64,000 nucleotides of DNA from Pseudomonas sp. TH31 (lineage in GTDB: Bacteria; Pseudomonadota; Gammaproteobacteria; Pseudomonadales; Pseudomonadaceae): the NCBI RefSeq assembly GCF_016650815.1, contig NZ_JAEKEZ010000033.1, forward strand, positions 434,001-498,000. Reading direction: 5' to 3'. The notes beneath the pieces are model-generated. The model had not been told where the DNA came from, ran no database searches, and saw nothing but the letters and a program-made list of their open reading frames with translations. The position numbers and the translations under genes were made by a program. Each line of letters opens with the position of its first letter. The stretch's first letter is position 1. Below are positions 1-8,699 of this stretch, piece after piece.

Positions 1-1058
1 AGGTCTGGCCGGATGCGCAATTGGTCAAATGCCCGATGGCCGACGGCGGGGAAGGGACGGTCGAGTCGATTCTGGCGGCGTGCGCCGGTGAATTGCGTCG
101 CGCCACCGTGCGCGGCCCGCTGGGCGCAGCGGTCGAAGCCGCCTGGGGCTGGTTGCAGCACAACTACACCGCGATCATCGAAATGGCCGAGGCCAGCGGC
201 TTGCAACGGGTGCCGCCGGGGCAACGGGATGCGTGCATCAGCAGCACGTTTGGCACCGGTGAACTGATCCGCGCGGCACTGGATGCCGGGGCGCAACGGG
301 TGATCCTGGCGATTGGCGGCAGTGCCACCAATGACGGCGGCGCCGGGGCGATGCAGGCCTTGGGCGTGAAGTTGCTCGACGCGCATGGCCAAATACTCGC
401 CCCCGGTGGCTTGGCACTGGCACAACTGGCCCGCATCGACTTGAGTGCTATCGATCCACGCCTGAACACCGTGCGCTTCGACATCGCCGCCGACGTCAAC
501 AATCCGCTGTGCGGGCCCCACGGTGCCTCGGCGATTTTCGGGCCGCAAAAAGGAGCGTCACCGCAACAGGTCCAGCAACTGGACCAAGCCCTTGGGCACT
601 TTGCCGATCTGTGCGCACAGGCACTGGATAATGACGTACGCGATGAGCCGGGCAGCGGCGCGGCAGGTGGTCTGGGGTTTGCGGCCAAGGCGTTTCTCGG
701 TGCGCAGTTTCAGGCTGGCGTAGAAGTGGTCGCCGAACTGGTTGGCCTGGCTGACGCCATCAACGGTGCGGACCTGGTGATTACCGGCGAAGGCCGATTC
801 GATGCCCAGACCTTGCGCGGCAAGACACCGTTTGGCGTGGCGCGGATTGCGCGACAGCAGGGTGTGCCGGTGATTGTGATTGCCGGGACCTTGGGTGAGG
901 GCTATCAGGCGTTGTATGAGCATGGGATTGATGCGGCGTTTGCGTTGGCCAGTGGGCCGATGACGCTGGAGCAGGCGTGCGCCGAAGCGCCGCGGTTGTT
1001 GCGCGAGCGGGCGAGTGATATTGCCCGGGTTTGGCGCATCGCTACCCCCAAAACCTGA
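1..1058 (+). CDS. Glycerate kinase, type GarK/GlxK (5' end outside window)
   Basis: Phosphorylates D-glycerate with ATP in the cytoplasm, feeding glyoxylate/glycerate carbon into lower glycolysis. The reading frame is open from base 3, and the first visible residues (VWPDAQLVKCPMADGGEGT) match the conserved segment that follows the N-terminal phosphate-binding region, so roughly 30 residues are missing before the window. About 351 residues are visible against a family length of about 380. Conserved family blocks include AIGGSATNDGGAGA, AADVNNPLCGPHGAS and the C-terminal GEGRFDAQT. This is the GarK/GlxK family, not the unrelated MOFRL-type TtuD kinase. The gene before it is not visible, so the pathway context (glyoxylate carboligase, tartrate or glucarate) cannot be judged. 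Confidence 0.9.
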   Translation, partial: VWPDAQLVKCPMADGGEGTVESILAACAGELRRATVRGPLGAAVEAAWGWLQHNYTAIIEMAEASGLQRVPPGQRDACISSTFGTGELIRAALDAGAQRVILAIGGSATNDGGAGAMQALGVKLLDAHGQILAPGGLALAQLARIDLSAIDPRLNTVRFDIAADVNNPLCGPHGASAIFGPQKGASPQQVQQLDQALGHFADLCAQALDNDVRDEPGSGAAGGLGFAAKAFLGAQFQAGVEVVAELVGLADAINGADLVITGEGRFDAQTLRGKTPFGVARIARQQGVPVIVIAGTLGEGYQALYEHGIDAAFALASGPMTLEQACAEAPRLLRERASDIARVWRIATPKT

Positions 1059-1061
1059 CCC

Positions 1062-1207
1062 GTAGCAGCTGCCGAGCAGCGCGAGGCTGCGTTCGGCGGC
1101 GAAGCCGTCGTCAGCCCTGCACGCGAGGTTTTCCTGGCTTACCGTGCCTGGTATTGCGACGGCTTCGCCGCCGAACGCAGCCTCGCGCGGCTCGGCAGCT
1201 GCTACAG
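1062..1207. repeat. Long inverted repeat, family B
   Basis: Imperfect palindrome of about 146 bases. The left arm begins GTAGCAGCTGCCGAGC and the right arm ends with its complement, separated by a unique centre. The same layout recurs at 18763-18899 and 56878-57025, so it is a dispersed intergenic element. It sits directly after the glycerate kinase stop codon and could act as its transcript 3' hairpin. Confidence 0.8.
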
Positions 1208-1277
1208 GGGGCATCCATCCCTGTGTTTCAGCGCTGAAACACTCGTAGCCTCATGAAATATATTTCCACTTACCCCG

Positions 1278-1303
1278 CAAAAAAACTCAAGCCCGGCCGA
1301 TAA
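1278..1303 (+). promoter_or_regulatory. Candidate sigma-28 (FliA) promoter for the chemoreceptor
   Basis: The string GCCGATAA at 1296-1303 equals the sigma-28 -10 consensus. A CAAA lies 14 bases upstream (consensus TAAA with 15-base spacing). It is in the right orientation about 125 bases before the methyl-accepting chemotaxis gene, and such genes are typically FliA-dependent. The -35 match is imperfect. Confidence 0.55.
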
Positions 1304-1426
1304 CCCTCATAGGCGCGCAGAAACTTATTCCAAAAGCTGCGCTAAGCTGATCCGGCCGGTCGACGTGTCCGCCTGACAGCGATCATGGCACGGATGCTCG
1401 AAGCCTCAATCACTGAGAATCATCCT

Positions 1427-3052
1427 ATGTCCCTGCGTAATCTGAACATCGCGCCTCGAGCTTTCCTGGGTTTCGCCTTCATTGCCTTGCTGGTTATCGT
1501 GCTGGGCGTGTTTGCCGTGAGTCGCATGTCGATCATCCGACAGGCCTCCGTGGACATGGAAAGCAATCAACTGCCCAGCATCACCTTCCTCGGCGTCATG
1601 ACTGAAAACGTCCTGCGCCTGCGCATTCTCTCGTTCCGTGTGCTGGTGAACCGTGAAGCGGCCGGTCTGCAAGAAGCCGAAACCCGAATCACTGTGCTGG
1701 TGGACAAGGTCAAGCAGGCGCAGGCCAGTTATGCCGCATTGCCCGCCGGAGGCGAGGAAAAGGCGTTGTACCAGGCATTCGCCACGACGCTGGACAACTA
1801 CCTGCAATCCCAGCGCGAGATGATGGACTTATCGCGACAGAACAAGCTGGATGACATGCGCAGCCTGATCAATACCAAGATCAAGGACGGCACCGATCAA
1901 ATGGGCGAGCAGTTGAACAAGCTGATCGCCATCAACAAGGCTGACGCAACAGCGGCCGACGCGGCGTCCAGCAACCAATATGACTTCGCCATTAACGGCA
2001 TCATCGCGGTGGCGGTGGTAGCAGCCCTGATGACCGTGCTGCTGGCCTGGCTGCTGACCCGCAGCATCGTCGAACCGTTGAACCGTGCCGTGCAGGCAGC
2101 CGAAACCATTGCCGGCGGCAACCTGACCAAAACTATCGAAGTGGACGGTAGCGACGAACCGGCCCGCCTGCTCGGCGCGTTGTCCGCCATGCAAGCCAAC
2201 CTGCGCAAAACCATTGAACAGATCGCTGGCTCCGCGACCCAGTTGGGCGCCGCCGCCGAAGAACTGAGTGCTGTCACCGAAGAAGCCTCGCGGGGCCTGC
2301 AGCAACAGAACAACGAAATCGAACAGGCCGCCACCGCCGTCAATGAAATGACCGCCGCCGTGGAAGAAGTGGCGCGCAACGCGGTGTCGACCTCCGAAGC
2401 CTCGAACCAGTCGACCCAGGCTGCCCGTGAAGGTCGCAACCGCGTGGTGGAAACCGTTGAGGCGATCCAGACCATGACCCACGACGTGCAAAACACCTCG
2501 GTGATGATCGAAGGCCTGGCGGCTCAGGGGCGCGACATCGGCAAGGTACTGGACGTGATCCGCGCCATCGCCGAACAAACCAACCTGCTGGCGCTCAACG
2601 CCGCAATCGAAGCGGCCCGTGCCGGTGAAGCCGGACGTGGGTTCGCGGTGGTGGCGGACGAAGTTCGGGCGCTGGCCCATCGCACCGCGCAATCGACCCA
2701 GGAAATCGAAAAAATGGTCGCTGGTATTCAGAACGGCACCGGCGAGGCAGTCTCCTCGATGCAACAAAGCAACCAGCGCACCCACAGCACCCTGGAAATG
2801 GCCCGCGCCGCCGGGGTTGCGCTCGAGCAGATCACTCAGTCAATCCATATGATCAACGAGCGCAACCTGGTCATCGCCAGTGCTTCGGAAGAGCAGGCCC
2901 AGGTGTCCCGTGAAGTCGACCGCAACCTGGTCAACATTCGTGACCTGGCTATCCAGTCTGCCGCCGGTGCCAACCAGACCAGCACCGCTACCCACGAACT
3001 GTCGCGTTTGGCGGTGGATTTGAATGCGATGGTGGCGCGTTTTGTAATTTGA
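1427..3052 (+). CDS. Methyl-accepting chemotaxis protein
   Basis: Transmembrane chemoreceptor signalling to CheA/CheW. From the ATG at 1427 the protein has 541 residues, the usual length in pseudomonads; an ATG at 1385 would add 14 residues that look non-coding. Order of parts: membrane segment 1 (about residues 10-32), a periplasmic ligand-binding region of about 155 residues of four-helix-bundle type, membrane segment 2 (about 190-212), HAMP, then the methylation/signalling coiled coil. The hairpin tip (about 381-420, containing EQTNLLALNAAIEAARAGE) is the invariant kinase-contact region. No C-terminal CheR-binding pentapeptide is visible. The ligand cannot be predicted. A sigma-28-like promoter lies upstream; no other chemotaxis gene is adjacent. 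Confidence 0.92.
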   Translation: MSLRNLNIAPRAFLGFAFIALLVIVLGVFAVSRMSIIRQASVDMESNQLPSITFLGVMTENVLRLRILSFRVLVNREAAGLQEAETRITVLVDKVKQAQASYAALPAGGEEKALYQAFATTLDNYLQSQREMMDLSRQNKLDDMRSLINTKIKDGTDQMGEQLNKLIAINKADATAADAASSNQYDFAINGIIAVAVVAALMTVLLAWLLTRSIVEPLNRAVQAAETIAGGNLTKTIEVDGSDEPARLLGALSAMQANLRKTIEQIAGSATQLGAAAEELSAVTEEASRGLQQQNNEIEQAATAVNEMTAAVEEVARNAVSTSEASNQSTQAAREGRNRVVETVEAIQTMTHDVQNTSVMIEGLAAQGRDIGKVLDVIRAIAEQTNLLALNAAIEAARAGEAGRGFAVVADEVRALAHRTAQSTQEIEKMVAGIQNGTGEAVSSMQQSNQRTHSTLEMARAAGVALEQITQSIHMINERNLVIASASEEQAQVSREVDRNLVNIRDLAIQSAAGANQTSTATHELSRLAVDLNAMVARFVI

Positions 3053-3092
3053 GATAGGGTTGAGACTGGAACACGCGCGACAGGAGAAGTAC

Positions 3093-4280
3093 ATGCGCTA
3101 TTCAGCCCTGACCCAACGCATCGCCGGTGACGGAGCGGCGGCCTGGCAGATTCATGATCGAGCGCTGGAGTTGCGTGAGCAGGGCGTTGATGTACTGCTG
3201 CTGTCGGTGGGCGATCCGGATTTCGACACGCCCAAGCTCATCGTCCAGGCGGCCATCGACAGCTTGTTGGCCGGCGACACTCATTACTCGGACGTTCGCG
3301 GCACACGGGCGTTGCGCAACAGCATCGCCAGCCGGCATCGGCGACGCAGCGGTCAGGCGGTGGATGCCGAGCATGTGATTGTGTTGCCGGGGGCGCAATG
3401 CGCGGTGTATTCGGTGGTGCAATGCCTGCTGGATCCGGGCGATGAAGTGATCGTCGCCGAACCGATGTACGTCACTTACGAAGGTGTTTTCGGGGCCTGC
3501 GGGGCAAAAGTGGTACCGGTGGCGGTGCGTCCGGAGAACGGTTTTCGGGTGGATCCGGCCGATGTCGCGGCGCTGATCACCCCCAAAACCCGGGTCATTT
3601 TGCTCAATAGTCCGAACAATCCGTCTGGTGCCAGCCTTTCATTGTTGATCTGGCAGGAACTGGCGGTGCTCTGCGTTCGTCACGACTTGTGGCTGATCAG
3701 CGATGAGGTCTACAGCGACTTGCTGTACGAGGGCGAGCACATCAGCCCGGCCAGTTTGCCCGGTATGGCCGAGCGCACCGCGACCATTAACAGCCTGTCC
3801 AAATCCCACGCCATGAGCGGCTGGCGAGTGGGTTGGGTGATTGGCCCCAAACCCTTGGCCGAACACTTGGTGCACCTGTCGTTGTGCATGCTGTTCGGGA
3901 TTCCGGATTTCGTGCAGAACGCCGCGCAAGTTGCGCTGGACGGGGACTTGCCGGAAGTGGCGCAGATGCGCGAAGAATATCGCCAGCGCCGGGACCTGGT
4001 GTGCGCACGGTTGAACGCGTGCCCGGGCATTCGGCCGATCAAGCCGGATGGCGGGATGTTCGTGATGGTCGATGTACGCCAGACCGGGCTGTGTGCTCAG
4101 GGGTTTGCCGAGCGGTTGCTGGAGGGGTATGGGGTGTCGGTGCTGGCGGGCGAGGCATTCGGGCCGAGCGCGGCGGGGCATATTCGACTTGGGTTGGTGG
4201 TGGATCAGGTGAAGCTGGCGGATGCGTGTCGACGGATTGCCCTTTGTGCTGCGGATCTTCTGGAAGCGCAGCGCGCCTGA
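3093..4280 (+). CDS. aruH: Arginine--pyruvate transaminase AruH
   Basis: PLP-dependent class I/II aminotransferase converting L-arginine plus pyruvate to 2-ketoarginine plus alanine, first step of the arginine transaminase route. From the ATG at 3093, preceded by AGGAGAAG, it has 395 residues. Visible signatures are the asparagine block NSPNNPSGAS, the aspartate block ISDEVYSDLLYEGEH and the PLP lysine in SLSKSHAMSGWRVGW (about K237). From memory, the sequence follows P. aeruginosa AruH closely through its length (GDGAAAW, SVGDPDFDTP, RHRRRSGQAVDAE, GEAFGPSAAGHIRLGLV). In P. aeruginosa aruH is followed by the 2-ketoarginine decarboxylase gene aruI; here the next gene is convergent kguD, so aruI is not adjacent. 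Confidence 0.85.
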   Translation: MRYSALTQRIAGDGAAAWQIHDRALELREQGVDVLLLSVGDPDFDTPKLIVQAAIDSLLAGDTHYSDVRGTRALRNSIASRHRRRSGQAVDAEHVIVLPGAQCAVYSVVQCLLDPGDEVIVAEPMYVTYEGVFGACGAKVVPVAVRPENGFRVDPADVAALITPKTRVILLNSPNNPSGASLSLLIWQELAVLCVRHDLWLISDEVYSDLLYEGEHISPASLPGMAERTATINSLSKSHAMSGWRVGWVIGPKPLAEHLVHLSLCMLFGIPDFVQNAAQVALDGDLPEVAQMREEYRQRRDLVCARLNACPGIRPIKPDGGMFVMVDVRQTGLCAQGFAERLLEGYGVSVLAGEAFGPSAAGHIRLGLVVDQVKLADACRRIALCAADLLEAQRA

Positions 4281-4294
4281 TGGGTTGAAGCAAA

Positions 4295-4369
4295 AAAATC
4301 GCAGCCTGCGGCAGCTCCTACGGGGTGTACTCAATTCCTTGCAGGAGCTGCCGAAGGCTGCGATCTTTT
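4295..4369. repeat. REP-type hairpin, family A
   Basis: Inverted copies of the unit GGAGCTGCCGAAGGCTGCGA and its complement flank a short centre. It lies exactly between the convergent genes aruH and kguD and may serve as a two-way transcript terminator. Confidence 0.85.
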
Positions 4370-4374
4370 GATCT

Positions 4375-5358
4375 TTAAGCGTTCCAGGCTGAAACATTCA
4401 CCAGATTCATCGGCCGCTCACCCGCCAACGCCATCAGCAGATTGTCCACCGCACACTTGGCCATCGCCTCCCGCGTCTCGTGGGTCGCCGAGCCGATATG
4501 CGGCGTCGCCACTACGTTGTTCAACTGCATCAACGGCGAATCCTGATTCAGCGGCTCGCGCTCGAACACATCCAGCCCGGCCGCGCGAATTTGCCCGTCA
4601 CGCAACGCCTGGATCAGCGCCGCTTCGTCCACCACTTTGCCCCGTGAAATATTGATAAAGATCGTTTCAGGGCGCATCAAGGCGAACTGCCTGGCACCAA
4701 TCAACCCTTCGGTTTCAGCGGTCAGTGGCAAAGTCAGGCAGACAAAATCCGCTTGCTGCAACAGCTCGGGCAGACTGCGGTATTGCGCATCAAAACGCTG
4801 CTCCACTGCAGGTTTCGGTGAGTGGCTGTGGTAGATCACCGGCATGCCAAAGCCGAAATGCCCGCGCTGGGCCAGCGCTTCACCGATGCGCCCCATGCCG
4901 ATGATGCCGAGGGTTTTGCCGTGTACATCGGTGCCAAACTGCGCGGGGCCGATGTTGCGGTTCCACTGGCCGGCGCGAACCAGGTTGGCCAGTTCTACTA
5001 CGCGTCGGGCGGTGGCCAGGATCAGCGCGAAACCGGTGTCGGCGGTGGTTTCGGTGAGCACGTCCGGGGTGTTGCTGAGCAGGATTCGCCGTTCGGTCAG
5101 GTAATCGATGTCGTAGTTGTCGACGCCCACCGAAACGCTGGCAATCGCTTCCAGATTCGGTGCGAGGTCGAGCAACGCAGCGTCCAGTTTCAGACTGGCG
5201 CCGAGCAAACCCTGAGCCCGGGGCAGGGCCGCGCGCAACTTGGCCAGACCCTCGGCATCCAGGCTTTCGATCAGGGTCACGTCAGTCTGCTCATGCAAGC
5301 GAGCCATCAGCAGCGGCGAGAGTTTCTTGTACAGCACAACCTGCTTGTTCATCGTCAT
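4375..5358 (-). CDS. kguD: 2-ketogluconate-6-phosphate reductase (D-2-hydroxyacid dehydrogenase) KguD
   Basis: NAD(P)H-dependent reduction of 2-keto-6-phosphogluconate to 6-phosphogluconate, the last step of the peripheral ketogluconate route. 327 residues. The Rossmann motif GMGRIG is at 154-159 and the catalytic triad of the D-2-hydroxyacid dehydrogenase family is visible as R239 (NISRGK), E268 (FEREP) and H287 (ATPHIG). On sequence alone it could also be called glyoxylate/hydroxypyruvate reductase GhrB/TkrA; the kgu operon context decides. It is the last gene after kguE, kguK and kguT, 15 bases after kguT. A second ATG two codons in (5352) is an equally possible start. Confidence 0.85.
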   Translation of the reverse strand: MTMNKQVVLYKKLSPLLMARLHEQTDVTLIESLDAEGLAKLRAALPRAQGLLGASLKLDAALLDLAPNLEAIASVSVGVDNYDIDYLTERRILLSNTPDVLTETTADTGFALILATARRVVELANLVRAGQWNRNIGPAQFGTDVHGKTLGIIGMGRIGEALAQRGHFGFGMPVIYHSHSPKPAVEQRFDAQYRSLPELLQQADFVCLTLPLTAETEGLIGARQFALMRPETIFINISRGKVVDEAALIQALRDGQIRAAGLDVFEREPLNQDSPLMQLNNVVATPHIGSATHETREAMAKCAVDNLLMALAGERPMNLVNVSAWNA

Positions 5359-5373
5359 CGTCTCAACTTCAAT

Positions 5374-6672
5374 TCAAGGGTGAGCAGCCATCGGCCGTTT
5401 CACAACAGCCTTGGCCACGACCCGGTCACTGGCGCCGGGCTTGAGGAAAATCGTCAGCACCACCGAGAGCATCAACGCGCCGCTCATCAACAGATAAGAT
5501 GCGCCGGGCGAACCGGTGGTGCTGTTCAAATAGCCGACCAGATAAGAGCCGCCAAACGAGCCGAGCGCGCCCATGCTGTTGATCAGCGCCATGGCACCAC
5601 CGGCAACGTTGGCCGGGAGGATTTCCGGGACAATCGCAAAGAATGGCCCGTAAGGTGCGTACATGCAGGCCCCGGCGATTACCAGCAAAGTGTAGGACCA
5701 CCAGAAATGTTCAGCGCCCAAGGCGTAGGAGCCGTAGAACGCAATCGAGGCGATCAGCAGCGGCGGCCAGACAAAGCGTTTGCGCTTTTGTAACTTGTCC
5801 GAGCCCCAGGATACCGCGAGCATGCCGATCACCGCTGCCAGGTACGGCAGCGCCGAGAGCCAGCCAGCTTCAACCATGTCCATCTGCAAGCCAGCCTTGA
5901 GGATTGACGGCAGCCACAGCACAAAACCGTAGACGCCAATGCTCCAGCAGAAAAACTGCAAGGCCAGCACGATCACTTTTGGCGAGCGGAAGGCTTCGGC
6001 ATAGTTCTTCACGGCTTTGATGCCAACCTGTTCGGCCGCCAGCGCACTTTCCAAGTCGTGTTTCTCCTGGTCGCTGAGCCACTGGGCCTGGGCCGGACGC
6101 TCATCGGCCAGCCGCCACCAGATAAACGCCCAGATCACCGCTGGCAGACCTTCGACGATGAACATCCAGCGCCAACTGAAATGCTGCACCAGATAGCCTG
6201 ACACCACCGACATCCAGAGCATGGTCACCGGGTTGCCGAGGATCAGAAAGGTGTTGGCCCGGGAGCGTTCGGCACGGGTGAACCAGTGGCACAGGTACAC
6301 CAGCATCGCCGGCATAACCGCCGCTTCGACCACGCCAAGCATGAAGCGAATAACGATCAGCCAATAGGCGTTGGAGACGATCCCGGTCAGGGTGGCCAGG
6401 CCGCCCCAGAGGATCAGGCTGACGAAAATCAGTTTTTTGACGCTGTGCTTCTGGGCGTAGATCGCGCCCGGTACCTGGAAGAAAAAGTAGCCGAGGAAGA
6501 ACAGCGCACCGAGCATGGACGACAGGCCCGGCGTGATCATCAGGTCGGCGGCCATCCCGGAAGCGGCAGCGAACCCGTAGTTGGCGCGGTCGAGGTACGC
6601 CAGGCTGTAGGTGATGAACACGATGGGCATGATGTACCACCAGCGGCGGGCGGCGAGCGTTGCAGTTTTCAT
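5374..6672 (-). CDS. kguT: 2-ketogluconate transporter KguT (MFS)
   Basis: Inner-membrane major facilitator of the anion:cation symporter family, 432 residues with about 12 hydrophobic segments. The N-terminal LAYLDRANYGFAAA resembles the typical ACS family start (D-R-x-N), and the central loop (about residues 200-235) is hydrophilic. It is expected to import 2-ketogluconate formed periplasmically from glucose. It lies between kguK and kguD in the PtxS-regulated operon; the 114-base gap to kguK carries a REP hairpin, so some transcript processing there is possible. The substrate is inferred from the operon, not from residues. Confidence 0.85.
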   Translation of the reverse strand: MKTATLAARRWWYIMPIVFITYSLAYLDRANYGFAAASGMAADLMITPGLSSMLGALFFLGYFFFQVPGAIYAQKHSVKKLIFVSLILWGGLATLTGIVSNAYWLIVIRFMLGVVEAAVMPAMLVYLCHWFTRAERSRANTFLILGNPVTMLWMSVVSGYLVQHFSWRWMFIVEGLPAVIWAFIWWRLADERPAQAQWLSDQEKHDLESALAAEQVGIKAVKNYAEAFRSPKVIVLALQFFCWSIGVYGFVLWLPSILKAGLQMDMVEAGWLSALPYLAAVIGMLAVSWGSDKLQKRKRFVWPPLLIASIAFYGSYALGAEHFWWSYTLLVIAGACMYAPYGPFFAIVPEILPANVAGGAMALINSMGALGSFGGSYLVGYLNSTTGSPGASYLLMSGALMLSVVLTIFLKPGASDRVVAKAVVKRPMAAHP

Positions 6673-6743
6673 GATGGTGCTCCTGAGCTTGTTGTTTTTG
6701 TCGCAGCAGGTAACGGTCTAAATGTTCAGTGGCCGGGCAGGCC

Positions 6744-6818
6744 TTTTCGCGGGCAAGTCGCACCGCTCGCTCCTACAGGCGATGCGCTAACCCTGTAGGA
6801 GCGAAGCTTGCTCGCGAA
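6744..6818. repeat. REP-type hairpin, family D, overlapping the kguK 3' end
   Basis: Arms TTCGCGGGCAAG...CTCGCTCCTACAG and GTAGGAGCGAAGCTTGCTCGCGA are inverted around a short centre. The second arm is translated on the minus strand as the last residues of KguK (EQASLLQG), so the repeat has supplied coding sequence and the stop codon. Confidence 0.75.
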
Positions 6819-7760
6819 TGGCGTCCTGGAACTTGGCGGGTAACTCACGGCGGGTCGGCAATCCCTCCATATCCCCCCGGCTCTGCACCGCACGACTGCC
6901 AATCCAGTTGGCGCGCTGCACGGCGTCGGCAAAGCTGTGGTTTTCCAGCAGAGCGCTGATCATCCCAACGGCAAAGCCATCGCCAGCCCCGACGGTATCG
7001 ACAACTGTTTCCACCGGCACACCGGCCACAAAACCCTGGTCCAGATGCGTGCGGTAATAAGCGCCGTGCGGCCCGAGCTTGATCGCCACGGCTTCGGCAC
7101 CCTGATCGAGGTAAAACGCCGCAATGTCGGCCGGGTCTTCAAACCCGGTCAGCAAACGACCCTCGCTCAAACCCGGTAGCACCCAATGGGCTAGGGCGGC
7201 GAGGCGGTTGATCTCGGTGATCATTTGTTGCTCGCTGGCCCACAGGCTCGGGCGCAGGTTTGGGTCGAAAGACACACTGCGACCGGCTGCGCGCATGCGG
7301 GTCATCAATTCAAAAGACATCTCCGGGCACTGGCCGAGAGCGCCGGCGGAATGCCGGTGGCGTGCAAGTGCCGGGCGCTGAGCAGTTGCGCGGTAATCGA
7401 TTGCACCGACAAGTGACTGGCTGCCGAACCACGGCGAAAATACTCGACCACCGGGTCGCTGCCATCATCGGTACGCGACTTGAGTTGAAAGCCGGTGGGG
7501 TGTGCCGGGTCGATATCGACGTGGCGGCAATCCAGGCCTTCTTTCTCCAGCGTATCGATCACAAAGCGACCCAGGGAATCAGCGCCGACCCGGCTCAGCC
7601 AGGCGACGTTGAACCCCAACCGCGACAAGCCGATGGCGACGTTGTTGTCGGCCCCGGCAATGCGTTTATGAAAATGGCCAACCTCGGCCAGATCACCGTT
7701 CTGCTCGGCGACGAACATCGCCATGGTTTCGCCGAACGACAGAATATCGATCTCAGACAT
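6787..7760 (-). pseudogene. kguK: 2-ketogluconate kinase KguK (PfkB family), apparent frameshift
   Basis: Phosphorylates 2-ketogluconate to 2-keto-6-phosphogluconate. The N-terminal part (7760 to about 7323) has the PfkB sugar-binding start FGETMAMFVAE and the AGADNNVAIGLSRLG block; the C-terminal part (from about 7323 down) carries the signature DTVGAGDGFAVGM with the catalytic Asp. The two parts are in different frames and join at a GCCCGGAG (minus strand) that would read SASARE-MSFELM if one G were added. The corrected protein is about 324 residues, normal for the family. The start overlaps the kguE stop by 8 bases. A one-base loss in a short G run, with both halves fully conserved, suggests a sequencing error; a true null mutation is the alternative. 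Confidence 0.85.
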
Positions 7761-8535
7761 GTGCGTTCTCCAACCGTGATTGACCGAGGCGGGCGAGGGT
7801 GGCGACGTGTTCGGTGGTCAGTTGCACCAGGTCATCGCCTTGCAGTGGATATTCCGCCGCCCGCATTACGCCTTGGGCCATGTGCCGCAACAGTTGTTCC
7901 CACAGATGCAGGTCGGCGGCGCCGGGCGGCATTGCCACCAGTTTGCCGTCGGCCCGGCGGGCCACAGCCTTGCAGTGCACGTAACCGACATGCCGACCGA
8001 GCAACCGCGCGGCACTGGCGGCGGACTGGTCTTGCCATTGCCAGTTGCCGATGTCGAAGGTCATTTTGATCGGCAGGTTGTGCTGCTCGACTTCATTGAA
8101 GAAACGCTGGAACGGTTCGATGCGCCCTCCGTGCAAGGTCTGGTCGTTTTCGACCAGCAGTTGCACCGGGCTCTGGCTCAGTTGCCGGGCCAACGCCTGG
8201 AGATCGTTGTTGTCGGTGAAGTAACCGAGCGAGACTTTCAGCCATTTGGCGCCAAAGGTCTGGGCCCGTTGCAGGGTTATGGCGAGCTCGGGATTGGGTT
8301 TCGACTGACCGGCGAGCCACAGCTCGATGGGCGAGGAATAGACGCTTTCCAGGCCATGAGCCTGGGTGGCATCGGCCAGTTGCTCCGGGTCTTCAACCGT
8401 CAACAACTCTTCGCGCCATTCGATGCGCGTGGCGCCGGCGGCGGCCAATACGTCGACAAAACTGCCTTGGCCGCGCTGGCGGACCAGGTCGGCGCCATAG
8501 CTGGAGAGGCTGATGGAAACGGGTGGTTTATTCAT
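7753..8535 (-). CDS. kguE: KguE, TIM-barrel sugar epimerase/isomerase family protein of ketogluconate operon
   Basis: 260-residue AP-endonuclease-2/xylose-isomerase-like TIM barrel, first gene of the kgu operon. Its exact reaction in ketogluconate use is not settled. Visible family features are ending strands with acidic and His ligands: VENDQTLHGG, MTFDIGNWQWQ and YVHCKAV. It is the promoter-proximal gene, preceded by a perfect PtxS operator 14-27 bases before its ATG, and overlaps kguK by 8 bases, indicating translational coupling. Confidence 0.8.
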   Translation of the reverse strand: MNKPPVSISLSSYGADLVRQRGQGSFVDVLAAAGATRIEWREELLTVEDPEQLADATQAHGLESVYSSPIELWLAGQSKPNPELAITLQRAQTFGAKWLKVSLGYFTDNNDLQALARQLSQSPVQLLVENDQTLHGGRIEPFQRFFNEVEQHNLPIKMTFDIGNWQWQDQSAASAARLLGRHVGYVHCKAVARRADGKLVAMPPGAADLHLWEQLLRHMAQGVMRAAEYPLQGDDLVQLTTEHVATLARLGQSRLENAHV

Positions 8536-8548
8536 TGTTATCTACCTC

Positions 8549-8562
8549 TGAAACCGGTTTCA
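8549..8562. promoter_or_regulatory. PtxS operator in front of kguE
   Basis: TGAAACCGGTTTCA, a perfect 14-base palindrome equal to the PtxS consensus known from P. aeruginosa and P. putida. It lies just upstream of kguE, where a LacI-type repressor would block transcription until 2-ketogluconate releases it. The same string recurs at 9778-9791. Confidence 0.92.
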
Positions 8563-8610
8563 TTTTTGTTCAAAAAAAGGCGGCAATTTGTGTGGGGTTC
8601 TTGAAGGTCT

Positions 8611-8690
8611 CTTCGCGAGCAGGCTCGCTTCCACATTGGATTGGCGGCGTACACAAATCCCCTGTGGGAGCGAGCCTGCTCGCGATGGCG
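8611..8690. repeat. REP-type hairpin, family C
   Basis: Inverted arms TCGCGAGCAGGCTCGCT and GCGAGCCTGCTCGCGA around a unique centre, between ptxS and kguE. Both neighbouring genes are on the minus strand, so it lies in the ptxS 3' region before the kgu promoter. Confidence 0.8.
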
Positions 8691-8699
8691 TCGGCACAA

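Noticed and set aside
1829..2785. Long minus-strand frame opposite the chemoreceptor gene
   Set aside because: Antisense shadow of a conserved coding region; repetitive Gly/Phe/His composition without family match.
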